A DNA stretch of 64,000 nucleotides from Ferruginivarius sediminum (GTDB lineage Bacteria > Pseudomonadota > Alphaproteobacteria > Kiloniellales > Rhodovibrionaceae), in assembly GCF_003344765.1 (NCBI RefSeq), contig NZ_QPMH01000004.1, forward strand, positions 62,001-126,000. Reading direction: 5' to 3'. Numbering within the stretch: position 1 is the first letter of the stretch; every line of letters starts with the position of its first letter. Below are positions 7,723 to 16,418 of this stretch, piece after piece. A program made the position numbers and the translations under genes. A model generated the notes under the pieces. It searched no databases. It worked only from the letters and a program-made list of their open reading frames with translations, and was not told where the DNA came from.

Positions 7723-9629
7723 ACTTCCGCCCGTTCCGCGGGCATTTCGAATGGCTGCGTATCGCTGTCGTCGTCAGGCGGAACCCGGTTCGGCAGCAGG
7801 TTCAGATAGCGTAGGATCAGCTTGCGCTTGCCTGCCGAGAGATCGCGGGTGATCGGCATGTACCAGCCCGTTTCGAACTGCTGGGGATCGACCGCGAAGC
7901 GCACCTGCTCCGCCATGTCGGCGAAGACGCTCTTGGTGTGCAGGCTGCGGACCTCCGACATGATCGGATAGACCTTGTCCCAGGTCCGAAGCACGTTCTC
8001 GTACAGGAACTTCCAGCTCAGCTCATCGTCGCCGGTGTTCTGTTCGAGCTGGTTGTCGAAGGGCATTCCGCGCAACGCGGTGTAGCCCTGGATCTGCGGG
8101 TCGGGACGTACGACCGGCGCCGTCTGGTCGGCCGGGAAGGCCGTGTAGACGAGATAGACGATGCCGGGCTGTGTCACCTTCACCTTGAAGCTGACCGCAC
8201 CGTTCTCGACGTCGAGGACGACCTTGTTGAGCGGTTTGCCGTCGGGCGTGACCGCGCTCATGGTCATCCGGCTCCAGTTGCTGTCGAACTGGGAGATCAG
8301 GACCTTGGCCTTCCCGTCGGCGACCGGGGCGCCGCGGTCGTAGACCCGAACGGTGATCTCGCGCTCCTCGTCCTGGTCGACGTAGCAGCCTCGCTGGTCG
8401 GTGTCGGCCAGCAGCACCTGCTCGGATAGGATAGCCACGTTGTACTTGGCGGAAACCACCTGAAGCGTTCCGGCCTCCACCGTTTCCGGATCGGCACCGC
8501 CAAGGTCGAAGGTCACGGTCCCGCCAGAGCGCTGATAGGCGTCGCGCTCGTAGCCGCTATAGGCAAGCGGCGTTCCGATCGTCACAGGGGCGCCGCCGCC
8601 CGCCGGGATAACCTGCAGGCTCAGATCGCCCAGGTCCGCCTTGGTCAGCTCCGCGTCGGTTTCCGGCACCGTCGCCACCATGTCGAGGGTGACGGTCCCC
8701 GCGCTTTCGTCCAGCCGCGCGTTGGCGGGCCCGACGGCCTTTAGCGCGGCCTCGCGCGAGCCTCGTTGCGCCGGAACGAGGAAACGGTCGGTCGGACCGG
8801 TCGACAGCTCGTCCGCGCCCCAGAGCCCCAGGCTGCCGGTGGTGACGCTCACCGCCGGGTTGCCGCCGGTGAAGCCATCCTTGTAGGCGGCCGACAACTT
8901 CACCGCATCGTCCAGTCGCTGACCCTTGTAGGACGCGGTCTGGTAATAGAGCGTGCGGTAGGTGGCGAAGGTGAGGACGATGCCCTGGCTGCCGGGATCC
9001 GCCTCGATGGCCTGGCGCAGCGCTTTCAGCGTGGGGGAGGAATCGGCGTTGGCCGACCACTCCAGGCGGTCCTTGTCCAGACCGCACTGCCAGATTACCC
9101 CGACCGGGCCGGCGATCATCAGTTCGCCGTTCTCGTCAAGGTTCCGGCTTCCGATCCAGCGCGAGTACATGCGGGTTACCCGGTGGCCGGTGACGCCGAC
9201 ATCGTCGTCGCCGATCACGATCCGGTCGAAGAAAAGCTGCGAGGAGGTGGAGCCATAGGGGTCGACGTCGACCAGACGCCCACCCGGCTTCCTGTCCGTG
9301 AAACCCTCGCTGACGATGGTGATCGGCTTGCCGATCAGCGGGTCGTTCGTGGCGGGGCCGTCGGCGGCCTCGGCGCTGACGAAGGTCAACTGGTCGAATA
9401 TGACGTTATGGTCGCCATAGACGTTCCATCCACCGCGAACCGTCTTGCCGCCGCCACGGACGTCGACGGTATCGGTCAGCCAGTCGACGAAGCCGTCCCA
9501 TGCCACCCCCGGCGGCTTTATCGGCAGCGCCTTGTCCTCGTTATAAATCTTGTTGGAGTTGTTGGCCGTATTCGGATCCCACGTCGTTGTGCCGTGGAAG
9601 TTCGCCCGAGGCAGTTGAAGTACGCTCAT
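7719..9629 (-). CDS. Unrecognised 636-residue protein paired with a cytochrome c
   Basis: I do not recognise a named family. The N-terminus (MSVLQLPRANFHGTTTWDPN) has no signal peptide. The first 230 residues include GDHNVIFDQLTFVSAEA and a stretch with Trp, Asp and Gly. A middle part is beta-rich with repeated VTFDLGG- and SVTTGSLG-like strands, and DQRGCYVDQDEEREITVRVY begins an Ig-like domain (about 420-520). The C-terminal 110 residues look helical (LIL, KSVFADMAEQVRF, RDLSAGKRKLILRYLNLLP), perhaps a ferritin-like or docking helical domain. Only two cysteines. A good AGGGGAAG site precedes the start. It lies 18 bp after the cytochrome gene, clearly as an operon. Confidence 0.75.
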   Translation of the reverse strand: MSVLQLPRANFHGTTTWDPNTANNSNKIYNEDKALPIKPPGVAWDGFVDWLTDTVDVRGGGKTVRGGWNVYGDHNVIFDQLTFVSAEAADGPATNDPLIGKPITIVSEGFTDRKPGGRLVDVDPYGSTSSQLFFDRIVIGDDDVGVTGHRVTRMYSRWIGSRNLDENGELMIAGPVGVIWQCGLDKDRLEWSANADSSPTLKALRQAIEADPGSQGIVLTFATYRTLYYQTASYKGQRLDDAVKLSAAYKDGFTGGNPAVSVTTGSLGLWGADELSTGPTDRFLVPAQRGSREAALKAVGPANARLDESAGTVTLDMVATVPETDAELTKADLGDLSLQVIPAGGGAPVTIGTPLAYSGYERDAYQRSGGTVTFDLGGADPETVEAGTLQVVSAKYNVAILSEQVLLADTDQRGCYVDQDEEREITVRVYDRGAPVADGKAKVLISQFDSNWSRMTMSAVTPDGKPLNKVVLDVENGAVSFKVKVTQPGIVYLVYTAFPADQTAPVVRPDPQIQGYTALRGMPFDNQLEQNTGDDELSWKFLYENVLRTWDKVYPIMSEVRSLHTKSVFADMAEQVRFAVDPQQFETGWYMPITRDLSAGKRKLILRYLNLLPNRVPPDDDSDTQPFEMPAERAEV

Positions 9630-9647
9630 CTCGCTTCCCCTGTTTCC

Positions 9648-10862
9648 TCAGTTTTTCTCGTACTGCGCCCGGTAGAGCGAGAACACGAAGTCCGTGTGGC
9701 TGTAGCCCTCGGGCAGGTCGGGGATCGGGCCGACGTAATACGGTGGTGAGCCGTGATTGGGGTCCACATAGCTTGCGCGCACCGGGTTCTCCGGTGTGGG
9801 CTCGCTCTGCTTCACGTTTGCCATGCCGTGACAGGACATGCACGACGAGCGCGACTGGAAATGCGATTCGATCTGCGTGTTGGCCAGGATCGTGGGATCG
9901 TCCTCGGTGCCGAAATCGGTCTGCACGCCGACAAGCTCGTAGTTCTCCCACGGCGTGCCGGCAAGCAGCCTTTGTACCTTGGCATTGTACTGCTTGACCT
10001 TGTCGGGGATCGGATTGACCCGGTGGACGCCGGTCCATTCCTCGTTGTCCACCTGCTCGAAGGTGATCCAGACCCAGTTGTCGATCGCCTTCGTGGCAAA
10101 GTGCAGGCCGGTCAGGCCGACCAGCACCTTCTTCCAGCCAGTGATGTTCCCGTCGTCGTCACGCTGCGGGTAAAAGGCGTGGCTGGTGAAGTACTTCGGG
10201 ATCTCGTCCTTGTCCTTGACGGGATCCAGTTCGCGCCACGCCGCCTTTGCCTCGATGGCATCCCAGCGGAAATCCAATGCGCCGTTGGCCTTGGCAAACG
10301 AGATCTGACCGTCGATCGAATAAAGCTTGTTCCTGCGGACATACTCGAACGCGGGCCTGTTCAGGCGGATATGATAGCGGATTGGCTGCCCATCCGGGCC
10401 CTTGAGGTCGAAGCCGTCGGCCTGGACATTGCCCGTCAGCGGCGTCCAGAGATCGCCGGTGTCGGCGGGCGGCAGTTTGGCGGCGCCGCCGGGCGGGACC
10501 GGGTAAGGCGTTGCCCAGGGGCCAGGAATGACCCCGTTTGGGGGGTAGGTCTCGTCGTCGCCCTTCCAGGACTGCCAAAGCATGGGGCCGCCGGTATCGC
10601 CGATCTTCTTCGAAGGGTCCGGCTTGCCGCGGCCTTTGGCGCCCGGCAGCGCCGGCCAATTGGCCAGGAAGAACACGTCCCAGGCGTATTCGATGGGCCG
10701 CTTCAGCGCCTTGGCCTTGGAGGCCTTGGCGTCCTGTGTGATGTACTTGAGGTGATCGAGTTTCGGCAGGTTCTGCGCCGCCGCCGGGCCGGCAGCGTGG
10801 ATGCCCAGCACACCTGCGACTGCAAGGCCGGTGGCGATTCCGGCAAAGCGTATTCGCGCCAT
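9648..10862 (-). CDS. Periplasmic single-heme cytochrome c-like protein
   Basis: 404 residues from ATG 10862, preceded by AAAGGGAGA. A signal peptide is clear (GIATGLAVAGVLGIHAAGPAAA, cleavage near AQN). The only heme motif is SCMSCHG near residue 340. The preceding 300 residues are Trp- and Pro-rich and contain no other heme motif or Fe-S cluster. This is a large non-cytochrome domain with one c-type heme at the C-terminal end. It looks like an electron-accepting or sensory partner of the downstream 636-residue protein. Related proteins are usually annotated only as cytochrome c family. An AT-rich region upstream likely holds the promoter. Confidence 0.8.
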   Translation of the reverse strand: MARIRFAGIATGLAVAGVLGIHAAGPAAAQNLPKLDHLKYITQDAKASKAKALKRPIEYAWDVFFLANWPALPGAKGRGKPDPSKKIGDTGGPMLWQSWKGDDETYPPNGVIPGPWATPYPVPPGGAAKLPPADTGDLWTPLTGNVQADGFDLKGPDGQPIRYHIRLNRPAFEYVRRNKLYSIDGQISFAKANGALDFRWDAIEAKAAWRELDPVKDKDEIPKYFTSHAFYPQRDDDGNITGWKKVLVGLTGLHFATKAIDNWVWITFEQVDNEEWTGVHRVNPIPDKVKQYNAKVQRLLAGTPWENYELVGVQTDFGTEDDPTILANTQIESHFQSRSSCMSCHGMANVKQSEPTPENPVRASYVDPNHGSPPYYVGPIPDLPEGYSHTDFVFSLYRAQYEKN

Positions 10863-11042
10863 GTCGAACAATCTCCCTTTACAGGGCTTCATCGCCGATG
10901 GCGGATGAAAAAACCCTCTCTTCATGCTAGAAAATCAGGCGAGCAGCGGATTACTATCACTAGATTCTGTAAACGAAAATCTAGCCAAACGCTATATCAA
11001 ACGCTTTCATATCAATCAAAAATTGTATGCGAAAGACGTGTA

Positions 11043-11075
11043 GAACCTTTTCTTGCCACCCGGGCAGGAAGGTTC
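11043..11075 (-). terminator. Hairpin after the Sel1 gene
   Basis: GAACCTT (11043-11049) pairs with AAGGTTC (11069-11075), with an inner TTGCC/GGCAG extension. It lies 10 bp beyond the leftward Sel1-repeat gene stop. The following bases are not a clear U-tract, so this is a weak terminator or mRNA end-protecting stem. Confidence 0.45.
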
Positions 11076-11084
11076 AGGTAGATC

Positions 11085-11798
11085 TCAGTGGCGCGCCAGC
11101 CAAGCTTCGGCGCGCAGGATGGCCCGTCGGCGAACCTTTGGGGCGATCAACCAGTCCACACGGCTGAGCGCATCGGCGGAAAGCGTGGCACCCTTCCATG
11201 CGGCGATCCGCCACCAGGTATAAGCGCTTTCCAGGTCGCGCCGGATGCCAAGTCCATCGGCCAGCATGTTCGCGAGCGCATGCTGGGCGGGAACGAGACC
11301 GGCTTCCGCCGCCGCCCGGTAGTGGGCCAGCGCGACCGAGGTGTCGACCGCTCCGAAAAGACCAAGGCGATAGCCGTTGCCCAGAGCCAGATCGGCTTCA
11401 GGAATGCCGGCCTCCGCGGCCTGGCGTAGCAGGGTGAGGGATGTTTCCGGCTGCGGCTTGCCAGCCGTGCCGTCGCGGAGCATCAGTCCCAGGTTGAAGG
11501 CGGCCCGCCGGTCGCCGGCTTCGGCCGCCTTCCTGTACCAATATAGCGCGGCTTCAGGGTCCGCCGTCATGCCATAGCCATAGCGAAGGCGAATGTCCGC
11601 GTACCACTGGTCGAAGCGGCATCGGCACAGCGTTCCGCAATCCTGGAACCCGCACAGGCGGTCAGGCGTTTCGCTCTCGGGTACGGCCGCATACGCGGCA
11701 CCACCGCCAGCGGCGGCTGTAAGACTACCCATGGTCGAAACCGCCGACAGACAAATAAACGCTATATGTATAACAAACTTTCGCACGATTGAGGTCAA
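11085..11798 (-). CDS. Sel1-repeat exported protein
   Basis: 237 residues with an N-terminal signal-like hydrophobic segment (FVIHIAFICLSAVSTMG). About four Sel1/TPR-like repeats follow, e.g. ALYWYRKAAEAGDRRAAFNL and LAHYRAAAEAGLVPAQHALA. A short Cys-rich patch (LCGFQDCGTLCRCRFDQW) near residues 48-65 suggests disulfides in the periplasm. Sel1 repeats mediate protein-protein contacts; partners are unknown. It is the first gene leftward from a divergent promoter shared with the PQQ dehydrogenase. Confidence 0.75.
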   Translation of the reverse strand: MTSIVRKFVIHIAFICLSAVSTMGSLTAAAGGGAAYAAVPESETPDRLCGFQDCGTLCRCRFDQWYADIRLRYGYGMTADPEAALYWYRKAAEAGDRRAAFNLGLMLRDGTAGKPQPETSLTLLRQAAEAGIPEADLALGNGYRLGLFGAVDTSVALAHYRAAAEAGLVPAQHALANMLADGLGIRRDLESAYTWWRIAAWKGATLSADALSRVDWLIAPKVRRRAILRAEAWLARH

Positions 11799-11941
11799 CG
11801 CTCGCCAAATGGGCCCTTCCTCATAGGGGCGTTGAGTGTTGAAATAGGCGGCGTCCGCCGTGGGGCAAGCGGTGGGAAAGACTCGCGAAGAACCACGGCA
11901 ACGCCTTTTGCAAAGGCAGCCTGAATGGGGAGGTCATGATC

Positions 11942-13354
11942 ATGAGACTAGGACGACCGATCGCCGCTTTCGCGGTGGCGACGCTTCTTGCGTTGCCCGT
12001 GGCGGCGCAGCAGGTGCCGCAAACCGTCGATGAAGTCGCGCAACCGGGCGGCACGCTGCCCGGCAACCCCAAGGTCGCGCTCGTCAAGGTCGCCGATGGC
12101 TTTGCCGACCCGGTGAACGTGGCGAACGCCGGCGACGGCAGCGGGCGTCTGTTCGTCGTCGAGCGCGTCGGCCGCATCAAGATCGTCAACGAGGACGGCA
12201 GCGTGAACGAGGACCCCTTCCTCGACCTCACGAAGCTGAACCCGCTGGGCAGCATCGTTCAGACCGGGTTCGTGGAGCAGGGGCTCTATGCCGTGGCCTT
12301 CCACCCCAACTTCGAGGAGAACGGCCACTTCTTCGTCCACTATGCCTCGCTGCCATTCAACGGCGACGGCATGATCGTCCGCTTCACCGTCGACCCGGAC
12401 AGTCCGGACGTCGTGAGCGCAGAACGTGCGAACGAGACCTCCAAGGTCATCATGCGTATCGAACAGCCGTGGTATAACCACAACGGCGGCCAGATCGAGT
12501 TCGGTCCCGACGGCTACCTCTATATCGGCAGTGGCGACGGCGGCTGGGAAGGCGACCCGCTGCAGGCCGGCAAGGACCTGTCGACGAAGCTGGCGAAGAT
12601 GCTTCGCATCGATGTCGATACCGAGAATGGCGCCTACGCCATCCCGGAGAGCAACCCTTTCGCCCACGCTTCGGACGAGCGGCTGATGAATCTCTTCGGC
12701 ATCACCGAGGAGCAGTTCGCCGAGATCCGCACCAAGGCGGACCCGGCGATCTGGGCCTATGGCGTGCGTAATCCCTATGAGTTTGCCTTCGACCCCGAGA
12801 CCGGCGACCTGTTCATCGCCGATGTCGGCCAGAACCACTGGGAAGAGATCATCTGGCAGCCCGCCGACAGCAAGGGCGGGGAGTACTATGGCTGGCCGGA
12901 CATGGGCGCCGGTCAGTGCCATCCGCTGACCGGACCCGATACCGAGTGTCCGACGGTCGGCGTGCTGCCGGTCGCGCAGTATCCGCACCAGACCCCGTAC
13001 CCCGGCGCCGACCAGCTTGACGAAAACTGGGGCTGCTCCGCGCAGGGCCTGGGTGTTGCGCGTTATGGCGGGATGGACGGTGCCTATCTCGTCGGCGACT
13101 GGTGCTCCGGCCGTCTGTGGGGCCTCGGCTGGGACGGCGACAACGAGACGTGGCAGTTCCAGGAACTGCTGCAGACCGGTCTGCAGTTCACCGCCGGCGG
13201 CCTGGACGAGGACGGCTATGTGATGGCCGTGACCGCCAACAACTTCTACCTCGCCGACCAGGGCCCGGAGGCGAACCCGCCAGGCACGCTCTGGCGCGTC
13301 ATGCCGCGCGACGAGGTGCCGGAAGGCGCCGAGGTCGCCCGCACGAAGCAGTAG
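11942..13354 (+). CDS. PQQ-type soluble sugar dehydrogenase (sorbosone/glucose dehydrogenase-like)
   Basis: 470 residues. ATG 11942 is favoured over 11936 because GGGGAGG (11927-11933) is then 8 bases away. A signal peptide ends near VAAQQ. The beta-propeller signatures are GLYAVAFHPNF, QPWYNHNGGQIEFGPDGYLY with GSGDGG, and WAYGVRNPYEFAFDPETGDL, as in soluble PQQ-dependent glucose/sorbosone dehydrogenases. These oxidise aldose sugars or related alcohols in the periplasm. The downstream cytochrome c(L)-like gene is a plausible electron acceptor. No pqq synthesis genes occur in this window, so the cofactor must come from elsewhere. The substrate is not predictable. Confidence 0.85.
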   Translation: MRLGRPIAAFAVATLLALPVAAQQVPQTVDEVAQPGGTLPGNPKVALVKVADGFADPVNVANAGDGSGRLFVVERVGRIKIVNEDGSVNEDPFLDLTKLNPLGSIVQTGFVEQGLYAVAFHPNFEENGHFFVHYASLPFNGDGMIVRFTVDPDSPDVVSAERANETSKVIMRIEQPWYNHNGGQIEFGPDGYLYIGSGDGGWEGDPLQAGKDLSTKLAKMLRIDVDTENGAYAIPESNPFAHASDERLMNLFGITEEQFAEIRTKADPAIWAYGVRNPYEFAFDPETGDLFIADVGQNHWEEIIWQPADSKGGEYYGWPDMGAGQCHPLTGPDTECPTVGVLPVAQYPHQTPYPGADQLDENWGCSAQGLGVARYGGMDGAYLVGDWCSGRLWGLGWDGDNETWQFQELLQTGLQFTAGGLDEDGYVMAVTANNFYLADQGPEANPPGTLWRVMPRDEVPEGAEVARTKQ

Positions 13355-13361
13355 GAGAGGA

Positions 13362-13409
13362 CCGGCCGGCCGGGCTGTGCTCTTGCGCCGCCTGCGGCCG
13401 GCCGGCTTT
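13362..13409 (+). terminator. GC-rich hairpin after the PQQ dehydrogenase
   Basis: CCGGCCGGCC (13362-13371) pairs perfectly with GGCCGGCCGG (13396-13405), followed by CTTTC. The T-run is short. It may attenuate rather than fully stop transcription into the cytochrome gene 108 bp later. Confidence 0.5.
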
Positions 13410-13517
13410 CCCGCAACCCGCTCTGGAATCGACGGCCTGGGCGCGCAGAGCCCTTGCCACCTGCCGTCCGCCAACGCCAATGTGGCACCCCGAAAAGAAC
13501 ATGGAGTCGCAACCGCG

Positions 13518-13973
13518 ATGAAGCTCGCGCATGCGCTTGCCGCCGCCGTGCTTGCCGGCAGCATAACGACCGCCGCCAATGCCGGCGATTACACCTACCG
13601 CCACGTCCTCGACGGATCGCCGCTGGATATCCCGACGTCCGGCGAAGGGCTCAGCGACGCGGTGAAGGCCTTTCACCGCACGGGCGAGAACCCCTTCGTC
13701 GACGATGCCGAGGCGCTCAAGGAGGGCAAGAAAGTCTACAGCCAGTACTGCCAGGCCTGCCATATGCCCGACGGGTCAGGCCGCATCGGCCCCAGCTTCC
13801 TGGACAAGGATTGGCGGTACGAGTCGACGGCCAGCATGCGCGGGCGGTTCGCGATCGTCTACGCGGGCGGGGCCGGCGCGATGCAAGCCTTCAATGGGCG
13901 GCTCGGCCAGGACGAGATCCTGAAGGTGCTGGCCTATATCGAGGAACTCCGCGCGCAGGCCGGCGTCGAGTGA
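13518..13973 (+). CDS. Cytochrome c(L)-like electron acceptor (XoxG/MxaG type)
   Basis: 151 residues from ATG 13518. A signal peptide precedes AGDYTYRH. The heme site is YCQACHMPDG (C78, C81, H82), with a candidate distal Met in GGAGAMQAF (about 122). The surrounding pattern EGKKVYSQYCQACHMPDGSG and then IVYAGGAGAMQAFNGRL is the one seen in cytochrome c(L), the electron acceptor of methanol dehydrogenases. No mxaF or xoxF is present here. The neighbour is a PQQ-type sugar dehydrogenase, so this cytochrome probably takes its electrons and passes them to the respiratory chain. Confidence 0.85.
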   Translation: MKLAHALAAAVLAGSITTAANAGDYTYRHVLDGSPLDIPTSGEGLSDAVKAFHRTGENPFVDDAEALKEGKKVYSQYCQACHMPDGSGRIGPSFLDKDWRYESTASMRGRFAIVYAGGAGAMQAFNGRLGQDEILKVLAYIEELRAQAGVE

Positions 13974-13983
13974 GCGGCTGTCC

Positions 13984-15369
13984 ATGCGCCGCACCATCGT
14001 CATCGACATCGTCGGCCTGACGCCGTCCCTGCTTGGGGAGAACACGCCCAACCTGTCCGCCTTGGCGCGCAAGGGGGCGCTGCGGCCGCTGGACACCGTG
14101 ACGCCGGCGGTGACCACGACCGTGCAGTCCACCTTCCTGACCGGAGAGGCGCCCGGCGGTCACGGCATCGTCGCCAACGGCTGGTACTTTCACGACCTTG
14201 CACAGATCTGGTTCTGGCGGCAGTCGAACCATCTGGTCCAGGGTGAGAAGCTTTGGGACGCGGCGCGCCGGCGCGACCCGTCTTTCACCTGCGCCAACCT
14301 GTTCTGGTGGTACAACATGTACTCGGGTGCGGACATCGGCGTGACGCCGCGGCCGATGTACCCGGCCGACGGCCGAAAGATTCCTGACTGCTATGCCGAA
14401 CCGCCGGAGTTGCGCGACGCGCTGACCCGCAAGTTCGGCCTGTTCCCGCTGTTCCGCTTCTGGGGGCCGGCGACCGACATCGCGGCGAGCGAGTGGATCG
14501 TCAATTGCGCACTGGATGTACTCGACAATTACTCGCCCACGCTGTCGCTCGTCTACATTCCGCATCTGGACTATAACCTGCAACGACTTGGGCCCGACCA
14601 CCCGGACCTCGCCAGGGACCTGAAGGAAGTCGACGACGCCGTCGCGCCGCTTCTGGAGCGGGCCGAGCGCGAGGACATGCAGGTCGTCGTCCTCTCGGAA
14701 TACGGCATCACGCCGGTCGACAAGCCGGTGCACATCAACCGCGCACTGCGCGAGGCCGGCTTCATCCGAGTCCGCGAGGAATTGGGGCGCGAGCTTCTCG
14801 ACCCCGGCGCCTCACGAGCCTTTGCCGTCGCGGACCACCAGATCGCGCATGTCTACGTGAAGCATGCCGGCGACGTGCCGGCGGTGCGCGACCTGTTGCA
14901 GTCGCTGGACGGCGTGGAGCACGTGCTGGACGAGGCCGGGAAGCGCGATCACGGGCTCGACCATGCACGCTCGGGCAATCTCGTGGCGCTGGCGCGGCAG
15001 GACGCGTGGTTCACTTACTACTACTGGCTGGATGACAACCGCTGTCCGGACTTTGCGCCGACGGTGGACATCCACCGCAAGCCCGGGTTCGATCCGGTGG
15101 AGTTGTTCTTCGATCCGAAGCTGCCGTCCGCGAAGCTGAGCGTCGGCTGGCGCCTGCTGAAGAAGAAGCTGGGCTTGCGCACCCTGATGGACGTGATCCC
15201 GCTGGACGCCACGCTGGTAAAGGGCTCGCACGGCCGCATTACGGACGACCCGCAGGCAGGGCCGCTCTTCCTGTCCTCCCGGCCCGACCTGGTTCCCGAG
15301 GGACATGTCGCCGCCACCGGCGTCAAGGATCTGATCCTGCGCCACATTTTCGATGGAGACGAAGGATGA
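13984..15369 (+). CDS. Alkaline phosphatase superfamily protein, EboF-like
   Basis: 461 residues; a nucleotide pyrophosphatase/phosphodiesterase-type fold. It begins RTIVIDIVGLTPSLLG with the first metal Asp, then VTPAVTTTVQSTFLTG with the nucleophile Thr in the TTT/TVQST region, and HGIVANGWYFHD. Later metal ligands are in YIPHLDYNLQ and LSEYGITPV, and GSHGRITDD. These match nucleotide phosphatases found in ebo clusters (EboF). The rest of the ebo genes lie elsewhere (eboAB at 1-1354). It starts 10 bp after the cytochrome gene and overlaps the GAF gene by four bases, so it belongs to this operon. No signal peptide is seen. Confidence 0.75.
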   Translation: MRRTIVIDIVGLTPSLLGENTPNLSALARKGALRPLDTVTPAVTTTVQSTFLTGEAPGGHGIVANGWYFHDLAQIWFWRQSNHLVQGEKLWDAARRRDPSFTCANLFWWYNMYSGADIGVTPRPMYPADGRKIPDCYAEPPELRDALTRKFGLFPLFRFWGPATDIAASEWIVNCALDVLDNYSPTLSLVYIPHLDYNLQRLGPDHPDLARDLKEVDDAVAPLLERAEREDMQVVVLSEYGITPVDKPVHINRALREAGFIRVREELGRELLDPGASRAFAVADHQIAHVYVKHAGDVPAVRDLLQSLDGVEHVLDEAGKRDHGLDHARSGNLVALARQDAWFTYYYWLDDNRCPDFAPTVDIHRKPGFDPVELFFDPKLPSAKLSVGWRLLKKKLGLRTLMDVIPLDATLVKGSHGRITDDPQAGPLFLSSRPDLVPEGHVAATGVKDLILRHIFDGDEG

Positions 15370-15797
15370 GCGAGGACGACGCCACCGGCCGGCTGAAATC
15401 GATCGTCGCGGAATTCGGCGCCGACGGCGGCACGCTGCATGTTCTGGGTAGCGACGGCATGCTGCATCTGACGGCCTATGCACCCGAGATGCCCGCATCG
15501 GTGCTTGAAACCATCCGCATCATCCCCGTCGGCAAGGGAATGGCCGGCCTCGCCGTCGAGCGTGCCGCGCCGGTGGATGCCTGCAACATCCAAACCGACG
15601 ACAGCGGCGATGTCCGCCCGGGCGCGCGCCTGACGGGCCTCAAGGGGGCGATCGTGGTCCCGGTCTTCGATGGCGAGCGCGTGGTGGGCGCGCTGGGAAT
15701 CGGGAACGTCTACGAGCGCACTTTCACCCAGGACGAGGTGGACCGGCTGCTGGCGGCGGGGCGCGAGTTCGTGGCGCTGTCTGAAAATCATGGATAA
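15366..15797 (+). CDS. GAF-domain protein
   Basis: 143 residues; one GAF fold spans nearly the whole protein (GGTLHVLGSDGMLHLTAYAP, VGKGMAGLAVERAAPV, GAIVVPVFDGERVVGALGIG). ATGA overlap with the phosphatase gene implies translational coupling. Only one Cys is present, so it is not a free methionine-R-sulfoxide reductase. A small-ligand or redox sensor role is possible. It ends the operon; AT-rich sequence follows. Confidence 0.8.
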   Translation: MSEDDATGRLKSIVAEFGADGGTLHVLGSDGMLHLTAYAPEMPASVLETIRIIPVGKGMAGLAVERAAPVDACNIQTDDSGDVRPGARLTGLKGAIVVPVFDGERVVGALGIGNVYERTFTQDEVDRLLAAGREFVALSENHG

Positions 15798-16180
15798 CAA
15801 ATAATTAAATCTAAAATTTAAAATAAATTGCATTCAATACTTTATGAATTCAGCCCTTAATCCAAAAGAGGTATGCAGGGGGCGCTGCGTTCGCCGAAGC
15901 TGGCAATCCATTGTTATGTTAGGAAATACAAGCTTAACATACTGACATGAATGACATATCTGGCGGGCTCACTGAGCGGGAAGCCTCCGGTACGTGAATC
16001 TCGCCACATCGGGTGTGCCTAGTTTGGTGATATTTTAGCAAATGTTTCATTGTCAAAGATTGGAGTTGCCAGACATTTTTTATTTTGTTTATGGGAAAAA
16101 GAATTTGCGCGTTTAACTTTTTATTTACATGAACAGGTTGAACTTCTCGCATCCACCCCCGTGGAATGAGGAGAGCAATC
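15798..16180. promoter_or_regulatory. AT-rich upstream region of the Flp pilin gene
   Basis: No coding sequence is convincing here. The stretch 15798-15850 and again 16020-16130 are much richer in A/T than the flanks, with several T-runs (about 16074-16090). The pilin promoter must lie here. The pilin ribosome site GAGGAG is at about 16168-16174. I could not identify a clean sigma-54 site or a CtrA TTAA-N7-TTAA pair. Confidence 0.55.
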
Positions 16181-16369
16181 ATGAAGTTCACGAACGTTAT
16201 CCAGAACCTTTATCGCGACGAGAGCGGTGCGACGGCCATCGAGTACGGCCTGATTGCCGCGTTGATCGCTGTGGCCATCATCGGCGCTCTGTCGACCCTT
16301 GAAGGCGGCCTGAGCAGCATCTTCTCGGGCGTTGGTACCAAACTCAGTACTGAGGCCGGGAATATCTAA
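16181..16369 (+). CDS. pilA: Flp/type IVb pilin
   Basis: 62 residues from ATG 16181, with GAGGAG just upstream. The sequence is KFTNVIQNLYRDESGATAIEYGLIA (broken here: leader up to G, then ATAIEYGLIAALIAVAII). The prepilin peptidase cleavage follows the Gly in ESGATAIEYG, with the conserved Glu at +5. It is the structural subunit of the Tad pilus, used for surface attachment. It is the first gene of the cpa/tad locus. Confidence 0.95.
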   Translation: MKFTNVIQNLYRDESGATAIEYGLIAALIAVAIIGALSTLEGGLSSIFSGVGTKLSTEAGNI

Positions 16370-16381
16370 GGGCATCCTCAA

Positions 16382-16401
16382 GCCACCGTACCTGCGGTGG
16401 C
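16382..16401 (+). terminator. Short hairpin after pilA
   Basis: GCCACCG (16382-16388) pairs with CGGTGGC (16395-16401), starting 13 bp after the pilin stop. No U-tract follows. It may end the pilin mRNA 3' trimming or work with the larger hairpin below. Confidence 0.45.
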
Positions 16402-16418
16402 CTAAGTGCCTAGCGCGG

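Noticed and set aside
7719..9629. LodA/GoxA-type quinoprotein oxidase
   Set aside because: The N-terminus and the Cys/Trp content do not fit LodA; no partner LodB-like flavoprotein is next to it.
15366..15797. Free methionine-R-sulfoxide reductase for the GAF protein
   Set aside because: That enzyme needs several conserved Cys; only one is present here.
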